Assembly (NCBI GenBank): GCA_946800325.1
Contig: OX326956.1
Coordinates: forward strand, 44,415,552-44,479,551
Length of the DNA stretch: 64,000 bases
Direction of reading: 5' to 3'
DNA from: Luzula sylvatica
Lineage: Eukaryota; Streptophyta; Magnoliopsida; Poales; Juncaceae
The notes beneath the pieces were generated by a model, which did not search any database, had not been told where the DNA came from, and worked only from the letters and a program-made list of their open reading frames with translations. Position 1 is the first letter of the stretch. Each line of letters starts with the position of its first letter. Of the stretch, positions 1 to 11,030 are shown piece by piece. A program made the translations under genes and the position numbers.

Positions 1-435
1 TTTTATTAAGAATACCAGAAAATTCAGTTTAAGCCGTTTTAGTAAAACTGGCATAACTTTCAGTAGGAAACTCCGATTTGAATGGTTAAAATTGGGTTAG
101 ATAGATAATGAGATTATCTAGAACTTTCATGTAGGAATATGTTTCATTTGAACGACGTATCAGTGTCGTTTTAATGGAATACCGAAAGGGTGCGATCGTT
201 TGACATACAGTTAGGAAAACGTCCGTAACTTTCGTATCCGAACTCCAATTGGGCCAGATCGAATTGTGTTGGAAAGATAATAAGATTATCTAGAACTTTC
301 GTGAATGTTTAAAGTCGGTTGGAACGATTTAATATTTTCGTTTCAACAGAATACTGAAAGGTTGTCTGCAGTTTTCTGTCTGAAAAGGTGTATATGAGAT
401 ATACATACCTTTTGGCCCATCCTTATCATATGTGA

Positions 436-443
436 TATAAATA
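436..443 (+). promoter_or_regulatory. TATA box of the A1 LTR
   Basis: TATAAATA lies in the LTR at the position where other family-A LTRs have the same box (for example 60028-60035). It is followed a few bases later by a pyrimidine microsatellite. It probably sets the U3/R boundary. Confidence 0.6.
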
Positions 444-445
444 GG

Positions 446-448
<3 letters not shown>

Positions 449-488
<40 letters not shown>
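449..488 (+). repeat. (TC)20 microsatellite in the LTR R region
   Basis: An uninterrupted TC dinucleotide run lies just downstream of the TATA box. The LTRs of element F carry longer CT runs near the equivalent position. Confidence 0.95.
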
Positions 489-489
<1 letters not shown>

Positions 490-1047
490 AGACCAGATCA
501 TTCAGATCAATCTATGGTATTATTCAGAATATTCCAGAAATATAGAGACATCTTTCTAGAGAGCGAAAGAGTGCGAAGAGAGAAAACCGAGAAAAGAGTT
601 TTTTCTCGATGTAGAGAATCGATCTAATCAAGCAAGTTCGCCGGTGCAGCGTCTAGACAGTTGTATCCGCGACCGACGAACTCCGACTCACGGTGGATAC
701 AAGTAGAGGAGCGACACTTGTGGCTCTCCGATTGTGATCAAACCGAAGGAGCAAAACTGTTGGCTGCGGAAGAGTGTGGACGTGGGACGCACGAAAGACA
801 ACCGGAGGCGTGTCAAGACGGTGGGAGACGTGTGGTATGGGACGCATGGGCTAGTCACCAACGTGACACCGGAGAAAGAAAGGATGCGAGCAATCAATCT
901 GTCGTGCGTGATCAATTTCACGCTGGTAATCGTCTATCCTTCTATTGCATCGTAGCCTCGAAGTCATGGCGTGATCTTGGATTTTGGGAACCGGACCGGG
1001 CCTTCATATCCGCTGCGCGGGCCCGGGGACGGGTGAATTCCCAACAG

Positions 1048-1059
1048 TGGTATCAGAGT
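1048..1059 (+). other. Primer binding site of A1
   Basis: TGGTATCAGAGT lies one base after the LTR end. It matches the plant initiator tRNA-Met complement TGGTATCAGAGC except for the last base. Priming of minus-strand DNA is the expected role. Confidence 0.85.
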
Positions 1060-4000
1060 GATCGCCATCGATTCGAGGGTCGAATCATAGTCGTATATTC
1101 GATATACGCACGGGTTATCAAAGCTCGTACCCGTTTGCATGATGTTACATATAGAGAATCAAATTTCGTTAAAATCACAAGTGGAATTCACTAGAGATCA
1201 ATCAAAAGTTGATTGAGAGTATCTAGGAATGATCGTGAAAAAGTTTCATGATTTATCGTTTTAGAAACGAGCGAAAACGGAAGAAACGGCGAAATCTGCA
1301 GAAAAATAGTTTTTCTGCCGCCCCGGGGGCAGTTTTTGGCCACCCGGACGCGTCCCGGGCGTGGATTTTTGCCCACCGGACGCGCCCCGTGGGTACTGCC
1401 TCAACGCAGTAACCCCTTCTGGATGCTGATTTTATTTTCGCCATAACTTTGGCTACGAAGCTCGGAATTTTGAGTTCTTTATATCGATACGATCGGCATC
1501 AAACATACTATCATATTAGATAATTTATTATTTATAATAATTAATTTACCTAATTAAATCATATGCATTTATAAAATCTTGTGATAGTGATGTAATATGA
1601 TTATGTCACGAATTTAGAAACATGAAAACCTTGTGTATATAAAACCTAGTAAGTTGATGTATGACACAACAAATCCCTCACAGCGAAATTTGAAATGATA
1701 GAATTTTGCGTAATTATAAACTAACTAGATGTCTCCCATTGAAATAGTTGTCATGTTTGTTTACACATATACGTGTGGATTGGGCCTTCGTCAGGCATGC
1801 GTATACGCGTAGTTCAATAGGACAATAAGCTTTAGTATAATTTAAATGTGGATTGGGCCTTCGTCAGGCATGTTTAAATTTAAACTAGTTGATACGTTTA
1901 GTATGGTTTTAGTTTAGATATTCAAGTTAATCGGATTAATTGGATAAGACATAGTTGAAATACACACACGGAATTGGGATTGTATGTGATTTGATCCATC
2001 ACCGAAATTCTATAAAGGTTCAAGAGTCGTATTGGATACGATTGGATATTAGTCCTACCTAAATAAGCGAGATCTCACTCGATAGGCTTTCGTCACTTGT
2101 GGGAGGATTGCGAAATATGGATCTTGAGTGTTATGGACTTGGAGTCCCGTATCGGTATGAGGGTTATCGATTCGATAAAATAACACTATTCATATAATCA
2201 TCATATAAGCATATAGATTAAGTACGCATGGTTAGGAGCTTAATCTTCATCATCCGTTTAGAATTATGTTTTCAAGCAACACCAAATATATCGATGAGAT
2301 CGATATGATAGATAGCTTTTGAGCCGTAATTACCATAATTAACCTTGATAGTCAAAGAATAGTTCTTAGACTTAAAGGAACGTGTTGGACACGAAAATGG
2401 TAGATTCTGGGCTCGAGGCTTTGGCTTTAGAGAAAGCCGGGTTCGATAAACTTTAAGAAGAAATCGAACGAGATTACGTGCCTTGTGGTGGCATGTATAG
2501 ACGCAAATTTCTCAAATTTTTTTTGAGAATTCGGGTGTATACGAAAGTAAAACACAACGCTCATGAAATAGTTTCAAGAGCTAGAGTGCGTTGAATGGTT
2601 CAATGCGGCTCAAAGAGTAGGTTAATTTTGAGACGCCTTATGGGTCTTTGATTAACACTCGTGTGTTGGTGGTACGAAATTTGATCTTCGTGACCGAATA
2701 TCATATGCATTTGATAGACAAGTCAATCCCGAAATTGCATAAGATGCGATTCAAATTAGAATTGGAGATGCTCGGAGCATCCGAGGAATCCAGTGCATAT
2801 AGATGCGTGGATGTCCTTGTAATTCAAAGGCGGGATCGGAAGAAATAAATGTCTAAGGGTATTTTGGGAAAAATGTTTTTCCAAACAGAAAGTTCGGACA
2901 AGGAGTTGTCCAAAATAATGACTCAAAGAACGGTGAAATCCAAGGAGGATTAAACCTAGAAGTTGATTGCTTCTTTTGGCGTTGCCGTTATGGCCATATA
3001 AACGAGATAATCGTATCTAGATTCCATATGATGGATTACTAGAATCAATCGAATTAGATTCAATTGGTTAAACGCGATACTTATTTATTAGGCAAAGACG
3101 ACAAAGTGCATCATTCTCCAAAGGTTGGAGAAAGATCCAACGAATTATTGGAAATTACATTTAAATGTAAATGTTCCGATAAGTTCCGAGGCAAGAGGAG
3201 GCTATCAGTATTTTGTTACGTTTATGGACGATTAAAATAGATACGGTAATATCTATTTAATGAGGGCCGAAACAGAGACTTTTGAAAGGTTCAAAAAGTT
3301 TCAAAAACGAAATACAAAATCAACTAGGCAAGAAAAACAAAGCTTTTCGATAGGATCGAGAAGGCAAGTATTTGAGCTACGCGCTTCGATAGGATCGAGG
3401 ATACGATATTTGAGTTATACGTATTGATGATCATTTATGATTGTGGAATCGTTTCACGATTACCTTCATTCGGAACATTAAGATGTATTCGAAAAGAGGA
3501 AATGAACACCTGTTGGACATGGTTCGATAAATGAAAAGTCAAACGGATCTCCCAAAAATGTTTTGGGGATACGCCCTTGAGACAGCGGCACTAATGAATG
3601 GTGCATATAAGATATGGACCATAAACCTTCTAATTGGTACAAAAGACGCCATATGAGATATGGATCGGAATGGTTCCGAAGTTGTCATTTGTAGAGATTT
3701 GAGGATGTGAGTATATTTCGAAATTTGTTTTGATTAAACTCAATCCCAATTCTGAAAATTGTTCGTTTATCATATATCCTTAAGGAAACTAAAGGGTATT
3801 AGTTCTAACGTCCCAACGAAAATGAGATTTTCGTGGCTCGAAGAGATGCCTTCTTGGAGGAGGACATATTGCGCACAAGTTTGGAACTTGATGCCATTTA
3901 TCCCTACGCGGGCTAGTGGGAGTAGAATAAATCTCGAAAGAGTTCGAGATCTGGAAAATGAACATTGTACCGATGAAAGTTGACACGACTTTATCAAGAG

Positions 4001-6479
4001 TTGATGAATACGAGTCGAACACACAAAGGAATTTTTCATAGATCCAGTAGACTATATCATAAATACGGATTTATCGTGGCTAATGATGATAGATCGAAAT
4101 CATATAATGATTCGATATCCTACAAGGATGCTATGAAAATGACGATTCCATATTGCAAGATGCCATGAAATCTGAGATTCGATCCGTGTAGATTATCAAG
4201 TTTAGAACTTGATTTCATTACTTTCAGGGTTAGACCCGTGAAATATCAATGAGTTTTCAAGATGAGAACCAACACGGATAGGAATACGCATATAACAAAG
4301 CGAGGCTTGCAGCGAAGAGTGTCAAGTAATTCATAGTTGGACTATGAAGAAACATTTTCGCATGTTGCCAAGCTTTCACATTCTCAAAATTCTGCTTGTC
4401 ATGGTCGCATATTATGACTCTATGATGTGGCAAAATGGATGTCAAAACCGAATTTCTTAACATAAATTTTATAAAAGGATGTGTACTTGACACAACCTTA
4501 CGGTTTTGTCGATTCATAAGAATCGGGGAAAGGATATGCATGCTTTAGCGATCCATATGATGGATTAGAGAAAGCTTCTCGGAATTGGAAATTTCGTTTT
4601 GACGAAATTATAAACTGTTATAACATTGTCGGAACGAATGGAAACTTTGTGTATACATGAAGGTTAGTGGGAGCCGCGTTATATTTCTTGTAGCGACAAA
4701 GGATTTAGGCGAGACCGCTTATGAATTAAGCGTGAAGATCTATAGGATAGATCTAAGAAGTTCCTCGATCTAGATTATAGCACGTATATCGACATAATGT
4801 TGAAAATGGTTTTCAACATATAATTCCTTGGAGGAGTTACATCGAAATGTCGAATGGCAGAAATTTTCTACGGCTCGATGTGAGACATCAAGCAGGGCGA
4901 AAAGTAATAATATGATGCTTTATATTTGATGTGAAGATCTATTATATCTGCCATGACATGTATGTGGCTATACGTCGTACACATAAAGCGTCTAAATTAC
5001 CGTCAATAAAATCCAAGAGAATCACACGAGTTTGAATGTAATGAGATTACATGAGACTAACTCTTGTGAATGTATAATGGTTATACATATATATACATAA
5101 TGGTTATGTATATTTAAACCCATCGGGATTTACATTGATAACGGTGAAGTTTATTCTTGAATACTTTGCGAAAGAATTCAGGATTTTATTTTATCTATAA
5201 TGGTGTGGAGGACGTGTTGGTTATAAAGAGTTATAACAACAACAGTTTCCAAATATTAAGCACGTCCAAATATGTAGCACGACTTTCGATCACAAATTGT
5301 GTACGTATTTTGCTTAAATGAAAACAAGGTCATGTGGAAAGGTTCCACACGAGTAACGATTCTATTCAGGGAGGCGAGTATATTGCGGTTATTAATCGCA
5401 AAAGGAAGCGGTATGGATCAAGGATACATGACCAAACTCGAGTAGTCACGAGTTATCGGATTTATGGTTGTGTATTGCGTGATACGCAGTAGTACCAGCC
5501 AAAAATGCCGAGGTCAAAACCACTTCTAGCCAATCCTCAGAAAATTTCATTTGACCCATGAAATTTTGTGAAAAGTTGTGATCATAGGTATTGGAAATGT
5601 TCCAAACCTGATGTTGATTAACACTAGCAGCAACGTGCGGACCCGTTTACAAAACCGCTCTCTCTAGTCGCGCGTGACTGTCATGCGATGACTCTGGGTA
5701 TGAGATACCTAGAGGAGGAAGAAGAGAGTAGAGTGTAGATATCTAATACGATAGTCCTCGCAGGTTGTGGGTATGGAGATACCCATAGGAAAACGTTGTA
5801 TCACCCAAATACTTAATCCATATGAATGCATCCCCTTTAAAAATTTTGTTTACTTAAATTTTTATGCATTCACCTTATATGGAAACTGTGTGCGGGTTGT
5901 GTTATTTGATTACATGAACCCTGATTTGAGCTTGTGTGGATGCCGGCATAATTGAGGATTATGTGCAGCAAAACTGTCACACCTAAAGTTTCATTTCTAA
6001 ACATCCCTAGTCGCGGGTCAGTTTGCTTAAGAGAGAAGCATTTCTATTACAAGAAAATACACTGAATGCGTACACTAGTACGTTAGCCGAGGAGATGATT
6101 ATGTTTTGCTAATCATAGGACAAAGGTGTTTGTCGAATCGGGAACGTAGATATATGCTAGGTGACATATATTGGATATGACCAAAGCCGCGAGACCATGA
6201 CATGGTTTAGTCATTATGGATGGACTCGCGACGAGTAGGGTATTAGGTTCTTCATACTTGAGGGGACCATTGATTGCGTTACGTGCGTAACACAATACTT
6301 TGATATGACCTTACGCTCACCGTAACAGGGAGCTAAAACGGTCATCATTGGGTATTGTCCAAAACACGAAATTCAATGTGAGTCTCCAAGATAGGAATTG
6401 TTTTTTCCGAAAGGAAGAGATATCTCTTTGGCCACTCGATGAATTGATTAACGAAAACTACGGCCGTAGTCAATGATAT
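1060..6479 (+). pseudogene. Decayed internal region of copia element A1 (family A)
   Basis: Nucleotide similarity to the coding element F can be followed: a gag start near 2263, the GAG-pre-integrase region near 2850-3060, integrase near 3110-3400, the integrase-RT linker near 3760-4100, RT near 4180-4760 and RNase H near 5160-5720. No frame is open for more than a short distance. RT lacks the YVDD segment, because the codons around 4685-4700 jump straight to the region that follows it in F. The same lesion is in A3 and A5. The leader at 1060-2260 is non-coding and GC-rich around 1318-1400. Positions 5720-6479 are 3' untranslated DNA. The polypurine tract is gone, removed by the deletion at 6479-6482. 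Confidence 0.8.
1318..1392 (+). promoter_or_regulatory. GC-rich leader segment with a short palindrome in A1
   Basis: This untranslated leader segment holds the 10-bp perfect palindrome GGACGCGTCC at 1346-1355 and a C/G-rich block around 1320. The same leader position in A3 has CGTCATGACG and CGTTACAACG motifs instead (about 30140-30250). Function is unknown. Confidence 0.4.
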
Positions 6480-6762
6480 TAAAGACGGTGGAAGCGCTTG
6501 GACGTGGAACGCACGGAGACAACTGGAGGATCGTCAAGACGGTGGGAGACGTGTTGTATGGGACGCACGTGCTAGTCACCAACGTGACCGGAGAAAGAAG
6601 GAAGAGCGATCAACCCGTCTTGCGTGATCAATTTCACGCTGGTAATCGTCTATCCTTCTATTGCATCGTACCCTCGAAGTCATGGCGTGATCTTGGATTT
6701 TGGGAACCGGACCGGGCCTTCATATCCGCTGCGCGGGCCCGGGGACGGGTGAATTCCCAACA
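6480..6762 (+). repeat. 3' LTR remnant of A1 (R/U5 only)
   Basis: This matches the last about 280 bp of family-A LTRs and ends GAATTCCCAACA. Internal DNA (GATATTAA) joins LTR DNA (TTAAAGACGG) across a shared TTAA at 6479-6482. A deletion therefore removed the 3' end of the internal region, the polypurine tract and most of U3. The following TCATG (6763-6767) is the expected right copy of the target duplication; the left copy lies outside the window. Confidence 0.8.
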
Positions 6763-7350
6763 TCATGCACGACTAAAGAGAGCGGTTTTGTAAATGGGTC
6801 CGCACGTTGTTGCTAGTGTTAATCTTCATAAGGTTTGGAACATTTCCAATACCTACGATCACATGTTTTCACAAAATTTCATGGATCAAATGAAATTTTC
6901 TGAGTATTGGCTAGAAGTGGTTGTGACCTCGGCATTTTTGGCATGTACTATTGCGTTTCACGCAATACACAACCATAAATCCGATAACTCGTGACTACTC
7001 CGAGTTTGGTCATGTATCCTTGATCCATACCGCTTCCTTTTGCGATTAATAACCGCAATATACTCGCCTCCGTAAATAGAATCATAAACTATTAGTCGTG
7101 TGGAACCTTTCCACGTAACCGTGTTTTCGTTCAAGCAAAACATGTACACACTTTGTGATCAAAAGTCGTGCTACATATTTGGACGTGCCAAATATTTGGA
7201 AACTGCCGTTGTTATAACTCTTTATAACCAACACATCTTCCACACCATTATAGATAAAATAAAATCCTGAATTCTTTCGCAAAGTATTCAAGGATAAACT
7301 TCATTGCTATCAATACAAATCCCGATGGGTTTAAATATACATAACCATTA

Positions 7351-7360
<10 letters not shown>

Positions 7361-7387
<27 letters not shown>
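7361..7387. repeat. (TA)n microsatellite, left of MITE
   Basis: An uninterrupted TA run follows a (TG)5 run at 7351-7360. It is an expansion of the short TATATATA stretch present in the uninterrupted A copies near 5090 and 34910. Confidence 0.95.
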
Positions 7388-7616
7388 GAGGATGGCTAAG
7401 ATATTTAATTAAGTATCTTGAGTTTGGTACTTAGGATTTTTTTACCATTGGATTTGCGTTGAGATTTGTGCATTTAGTGATGAGTATAAACATTTATGGA
7501 AATCATTAATGATGAATATAAATATCTTTAAAAATCACCAAATCTCAAAGTAAATCCAATGATAAAAAAGTCCTAAGTATCAAACTCCCGATACTTAACT
7601 GAGTATCTTAGCCATC

Positions 7617-7619
<3 letters not shown>
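7388..7619. mobile_element. 232-bp MITE with near full-length inverted repeats
   Basis: The ends are GAGGATGGCTAAGATA and its reverse complement. The two arms stay similar for about 80 bp or more, so the element could fold into one long hairpin. It has no coding capacity. It sits exactly between two TA runs inside A2, and other A copies lack it, so it is a later insertion, compatible with a TA target. I do not recognise the superfamily; the ends are not the usual Stowaway consensus. Confidence 0.75.

Positions 7620-7707
<88 letters not shown>
7620..7707. repeat. (TA)n microsatellite, right of MITE
   Basis: About 44 TA repeats lie directly after the MITE. The inserted or duplicated TA target probably expanded afterwards. 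Confidence 0.95.
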
Positions 7708-7708
<1 letters not shown>

Positions 7709-7735
7709 CCATTATACATTCACAAGAGTTAGTCT

Positions 7736-7914
7736 CATGAAAGTTCTAGATAATCTCATTATCTATCTAACCCAATTTGAACCATTCAAATTGGAGTCGT
7801 TATCTGAAAGTTATATCAGTTTTACTAAAACAATTTATTATGCCCACAAACGCGTACGTTCGTTTTTCCTTCTACGTACCATTTTAGCGTTGATCCAAAA
7901 CTGTATTTCCTTCA
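7736..7914 (-). repeat. LTR start fragment of A2
   Basis: Read on the reverse strand this is the first about 180 bp of a family-A LTR, starting TGAAGGAAATACAG. Its outer end is intact and touches copia E at 7915. Confidence 0.75.
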
Positions 7915-8001
7915 GATGAAAGTCTCTTCATAGTCTTCGCGATACTTTTGAGAAAATTCTCTCGCCACAAGCCTCACCTTGTAACACTCAACACTTCCAT
8001 C
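7915..8001 (-). pseudogene. Reverse transcriptase fragment of copia E, left of D
   Basis: The reverse strand reads DGSVECYKVRLVAREFSQ and on to YEETF. This is the RT segment that should follow WVYKLN, and that motif is found on the other side of element D near 17040. CCATC (7997-8001) is repeated at 17036-17040. D therefore inserted into E, and the E frame runs across the two sides. Confidence 0.85.
7997..8001. other. Target site duplication of D (left, CCATC)
   Basis: CCATC directly precedes the D LTR and recurs directly after the other D LTR at 17036-17040. Confidence 0.9.
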
Positions 8002-8246
8002 TGTTAGGATCGCTGTCGCAGAGACACGCGCAAGAACAACACACGGACACAAGTATTTTTACGTGGAAACTCCTAAGAAAAAAAACCACGGCCACCGGTG
8101 CTCAAACTATTTTACTATACTGGAGAAAGAGAGAATACAACTTGGTGGAATTAATGAAAACCCTAACCTAGCCCCTCTAATAGCTAAGTCCCAACCCAAT
8201 ACAAGAAAATAATACAAGGAAATAATCAGTGCCTTAATTACCATTT

Positions 8247-9350
8247 GAAAAAATACAGTTTCGGATCAACCGTAAAAGTGTACATATAAGGATATATGAA
8301 CATGAATGTTCATGGGTTGATTAAATGCATAATATGATTGTGCAAAGTTAAGTTCCAGAGAGTGGTTCGTTCGAACTAACCGTCGGGTCCGTTCGAACGG
8401 ACCGCCACGAGTGTAAAATGGTTTTACACATATTCATTCCAGAGAGTGTTTCGTTCCAACTAACCTTATGGTTCGTGAGAACTGACTACTACGAATGTAA
8501 TTTGGAATTAACACATAAATGAGGCAGAAGATGGTTCGTTCTAACTGACTTTATGGTTCGTTCCAACTGACTGTTTGGTTGGTTCCAACTGACCTTTTCG
8601 TGTATAAAATGGTTTTATACATACTCATTCCAGAAAGTGGTTAGTTCCAACTAACCTTATGGTTCGTTCCGACTAACCTCAAGGTTAGTTCCAACTGACT
8701 TCAAGGTTAGTTCCAACTAACCTCATGCTGGAAGTGTATATTGGATATACACAGCCTTTGACCCAATCCTTATCCTATTTTGTTATAAATATGATGTTTC
8801 TCTATCTTTATTTTTAGACAATAATTAAGTCCAATCCAGTCGATCATTCCATCAAGGAGTTGAAAGAGTGCGAAGAAAGAGAGAAAGAGAAAAGAGGAGA
8901 AAAGAGTTTTCTCTAGAGAATCGAAAGCAATAATGCAAGTTCGCCGGTGCATCGTCTAGGCAGGTGCATCCGTGACCGAGGTGCTATGAGTCACGGTGGA
9001 TACGGGTAGAGGAGCGACACATGTGGCTCTTCGTTTGTGATCAAACCGGAGAAGTAAACGAGTAAAAGGCTGTGGAAGCGTGTGGGCATGGGCCACACGA
9101 AGACAACCAGAGGCGTGTCAAGACGGTGGGAGATATGTGGTATGGGACGCACGGGCTAGTCACCAACGTGACACCGAAGAAGAGAAGGATTCGAGCGATC
9201 AACCCGTCGTGCGTGATCAATTTCACGCTGGTAATCGTCTATCGTACTTTGCATCGTACCCTCGATATCGAAGCGTGGTCCCGGGATTTGGGAACCGTAC
9301 CGGGCCTTCATATCTGCTGTGCTGGCCCGGGGACGGGATAATTCCCTTCA
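8247..9350 (+). repeat. Solo LTR of family A inside the D LTR
   Basis: It begins TGAAAAAATACAG and ends CCCTTCA, variants of the family-A ends, and is 1104 bp long. CCATT flanks it at 8242-8246 and 9351-9355. There is no internal DNA, so it is a solo LTR left by recombination between two LTRs. Its U3 (8352-8725) holds many imperfect palindromes upstream of a TATAAATA box near 8784. Confidence 0.92.
8352..8725. promoter_or_regulatory. Palindrome cluster in U3 of the solo A LTR
   Basis: Repeated 16-18 bp dyads are seen: GGTTAGTTCCAACTAACC and variants with TTCG for TTAG, plus one GGTCCGTTCGAACGGACC near 8385. They alternate with a repeated block reading CATTCCAGAGAGTG and GTAAAATGGTTTTACA, itself a dyad. 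All lie upstream of the TATA box. This is the position of LTR enhancers, but no binding factor can be named. Confidence 0.55.
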
Positions 9351-9462
9351 CCATTCAAACACGGCAATAAGAATATATGGAGAACTTTTTTTATCTCCTC
9401 AACATATTCCTTTCCCCAATTTTCAGGATCCTCGGTTTTCTTGAAGTCTTCATACCATAACA

Positions 9463-9988
9463 ATCTCCCACTTGGAGACTTCATCCTCAATCTTCATTTC
9501 TCCCGTCCCGAGCGGGACCTCCTTGAGCCCGGCGACAGCTCCCATCCTGAGGCGACTCACAGCCTCAGCTTGTCGGTGGGGACTTCCTTGGTCAGCATAT
9601 CTGCAGCGTTCTTGGCACCTTCGATCTTCTCTAACGACATGATCCCGTCCTTCACAAGTTCCCGGACGTAGTGATACTTCAGCTGGATGTGCTTGGTCCT
9701 CGAGTGGAACACCGGATTCTTCGCGGGACATAAGGCACTTTGACGGTCAGTGTAAAGTGTCTTGCATCCTTGAGCTTTGCCAATCTCCTTCAGAAAAGTC
9801 AGGAGCCATACAATCTCCTTTCCAGCCTCCGAGATTGCCATATACTCAGCCTTCGTTGACGATAGCGACACAGATTTCTGCAATCTCGACATCCAACTCA
9901 CCGTCGTGCCTCCCATCGTGAAGACATAACCGGAATTTCTCTTCCGACTATCCACATCTCCCTTCCAGTGCTTGATGCACAGTGCCAC
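9463..9988 (-). pseudogene. Copia D RNase H domain and polypurine tract
   Basis: The frame at 9557-9988 reads SGYVFTMGGTTVSW, then STKAEYMAI, the TDRQSAL segment (normally DNQSA), HSRTKHI and ADMLTK. These are the landmarks of the copia RNase H domain that removes the RNA template. The C-terminal end passes into another frame before the PPT at 9463-9473. N in DNQSA is replaced by R, a further sign of decay. Confidence 0.85.
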
Positions 9989-11030
9989 CTTTCTTGTAGC
10001 ACAGTGCCATGCTTGCGGTGCCCTTCAAGTATCTCAGTAGCCACTTAATCGCCTTCCAGTGCTTGATGACGGGGTTTGCCATGAACCAGCTCATGATTCC
10101 TACTATGTAGGTCTCGTGCACACCATGGCGTACATTAGGCTACCCACTGCCGATGAATACAACACGTTCTACATCCTCTTCCTCTCCTCCGTGGTCTTCG
10201 GTGACTGCGCCTTGGAGAGTTTGAAATGTGCACCGAGTTGGCTACTTCTCGGCTTGGTGTCATCTACTCGAGATCACTCCAACACCTTCTTAATGTACTT
10301 CTCTTGCGACACTGTGAGAGTACCCTTGCTTCGATTTCGAGTAATTCGCATCCCAAGGATTTGGCTCGCCTCTCCAAAATTCTTCATTTCAAATCCTCTC
10401 GACAACTCCCTCTTGAGCTTGTCGATCTCCCTCATGTTCAAACATGCAATGAGCATATCATCAACATACAAAAGCAATATAATGTATGTTTCTCCAGTGC
10501 TCTTGTAGTAGAAATAAGGGTCGGTGTCACCCCTGCGGAAACCACGATCACACATGAACTTGTCGAACTTCTTGTACCACTTCTTTGGAGCCTACTTAAA
10601 ACCGTACAAGTACTTCTTAAACCTGCACACAAGATCCTCCTTTTCCAGCATCTCGAAACCTTCATGTTGCACCATATAGATGTCCTCCTCCAAATCGCCA
10701 TGAAGGAACGCTGTCACATACATTTGCTCGAGGTACAAATCCTCCGCTATTACAATACTTAACACCGTGCGAATAGTCGTCAGCTTCACCACCGGCGAGA
10801 ACACCTCCGTGTAGTCGATTCCCTTCTTCTGAAGAAACCCCTTAACTACCAGCCTTGCCTTGTATCTTTTGTTGCCATCTGATTCGTCCTTCACTCGGTA
10901 GGCCCATTTGTTTTGCAGCGACTTCTTGCCATCTGGCAACCGGGTCACTTTCCAAGTATTGTTCTTATGGAGAGACACAATCTCCTCTTTCATCCCGTGC
11001 TCCCACTTGACCAAATCACCTCCCTCTACA
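9989..11030 (-). pseudogene. Copia D reverse transcriptase domain
   Basis: Reverse-strand frames at 10592-11014 and 10274-10555 give the RT landmarks in order: NTWKVTRLPDGK, KARLVVKGF, the EVFSPVVKLTTIRTVL segment, and LLLYVDDMLIA with the catalytic YVDD. They then reach LGMRITR. A frame change lies near 10570, and Q-L-D-V in the segment before AFLHGDL is altered to EQMYVT. The 9989-10270 part is out of frame and contains a short local duplication of CTTCCAGTGCTTGATG at 9961 and 10051. Confidence 0.85.

Larger units (their letters stand above)
1..1046 (+). repeat. 5' LTR of element A1 (family A), cut by window edge
   Basis: The end is fixed by the terminal CCCAACA directly before a tRNA-Met primer binding site. 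Complete family-A LTRs elsewhere begin TGAAGGAAATACAG; that start lies outside the window. A TATAAATA box lies at 436-443, followed at once by a TC microsatellite, so U3 is about 1-440 and R/U5 the rest. The R/U5 part has open frames up to 177 codons, but the frame differs between LTR copies, so they are not treated as genes. Confidence 0.88.
6763..7914 (-). mobile_element. Element A2 remnant (family A, reverse strand)
   Basis: The reverse complement of this block matches A1 internal DNA of about 5050-5660, then an LTR start. A1 is inserted in it on the left. On the right it ends with the reverse complement of TGAAGGAAATACAG at 7914, the true LTR terminus, next to copia E coding DNA. A deletion joins internal DNA to LTR DNA across CATGA at 7736-7740. 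A MITE within a TA microsatellite splits the block. Confidence 0.75.
8002..9462 (-). repeat. 3' LTR of D, split by a solo A LTR
   Basis: On the reverse strand it starts TGTTATGGTATGAAG, after a purine tract (AAGTGGGAGAT) at 9463-9473. It matches the 5' LTR at 16687-17035. The LTR proper is 8002-8246 plus 9356-9462, with the CCATT copy at 9351-9355. Confidence 0.88.

Noticed and set aside
1048..1059. Repeated TGGTATCAGAGC motifs considered as tRNA gene fragments
   Set aside because: Each lies within a few bases of an LTR end and is the complement of the tRNA 3' end, so they are primer binding sites. No tRNA cloverleaf was found.
661..1194. 177-codon open frame in the A1 LTR and similar frames in the other A LTRs (for example 33266-33718, 60120-60620)
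   Set aside because: The similarity is at DNA level; different copies keep different frames open over the same sequence, and all lie in R/U5. This does not look like a conserved protein.
6113..6295. Reverse-strand 60-codon frame nearly identical at 58776-58958
   Set aside because: Both lie in the 3' untranslated region of family-A elements and are similar because the elements are. No start context or domain supports a gene.
10059..10762. Plus-strand frames of 149 and 178 codons over element D
   Set aside because: They are antisense to the RT domain of D, whose motifs are clear on the reverse strand.
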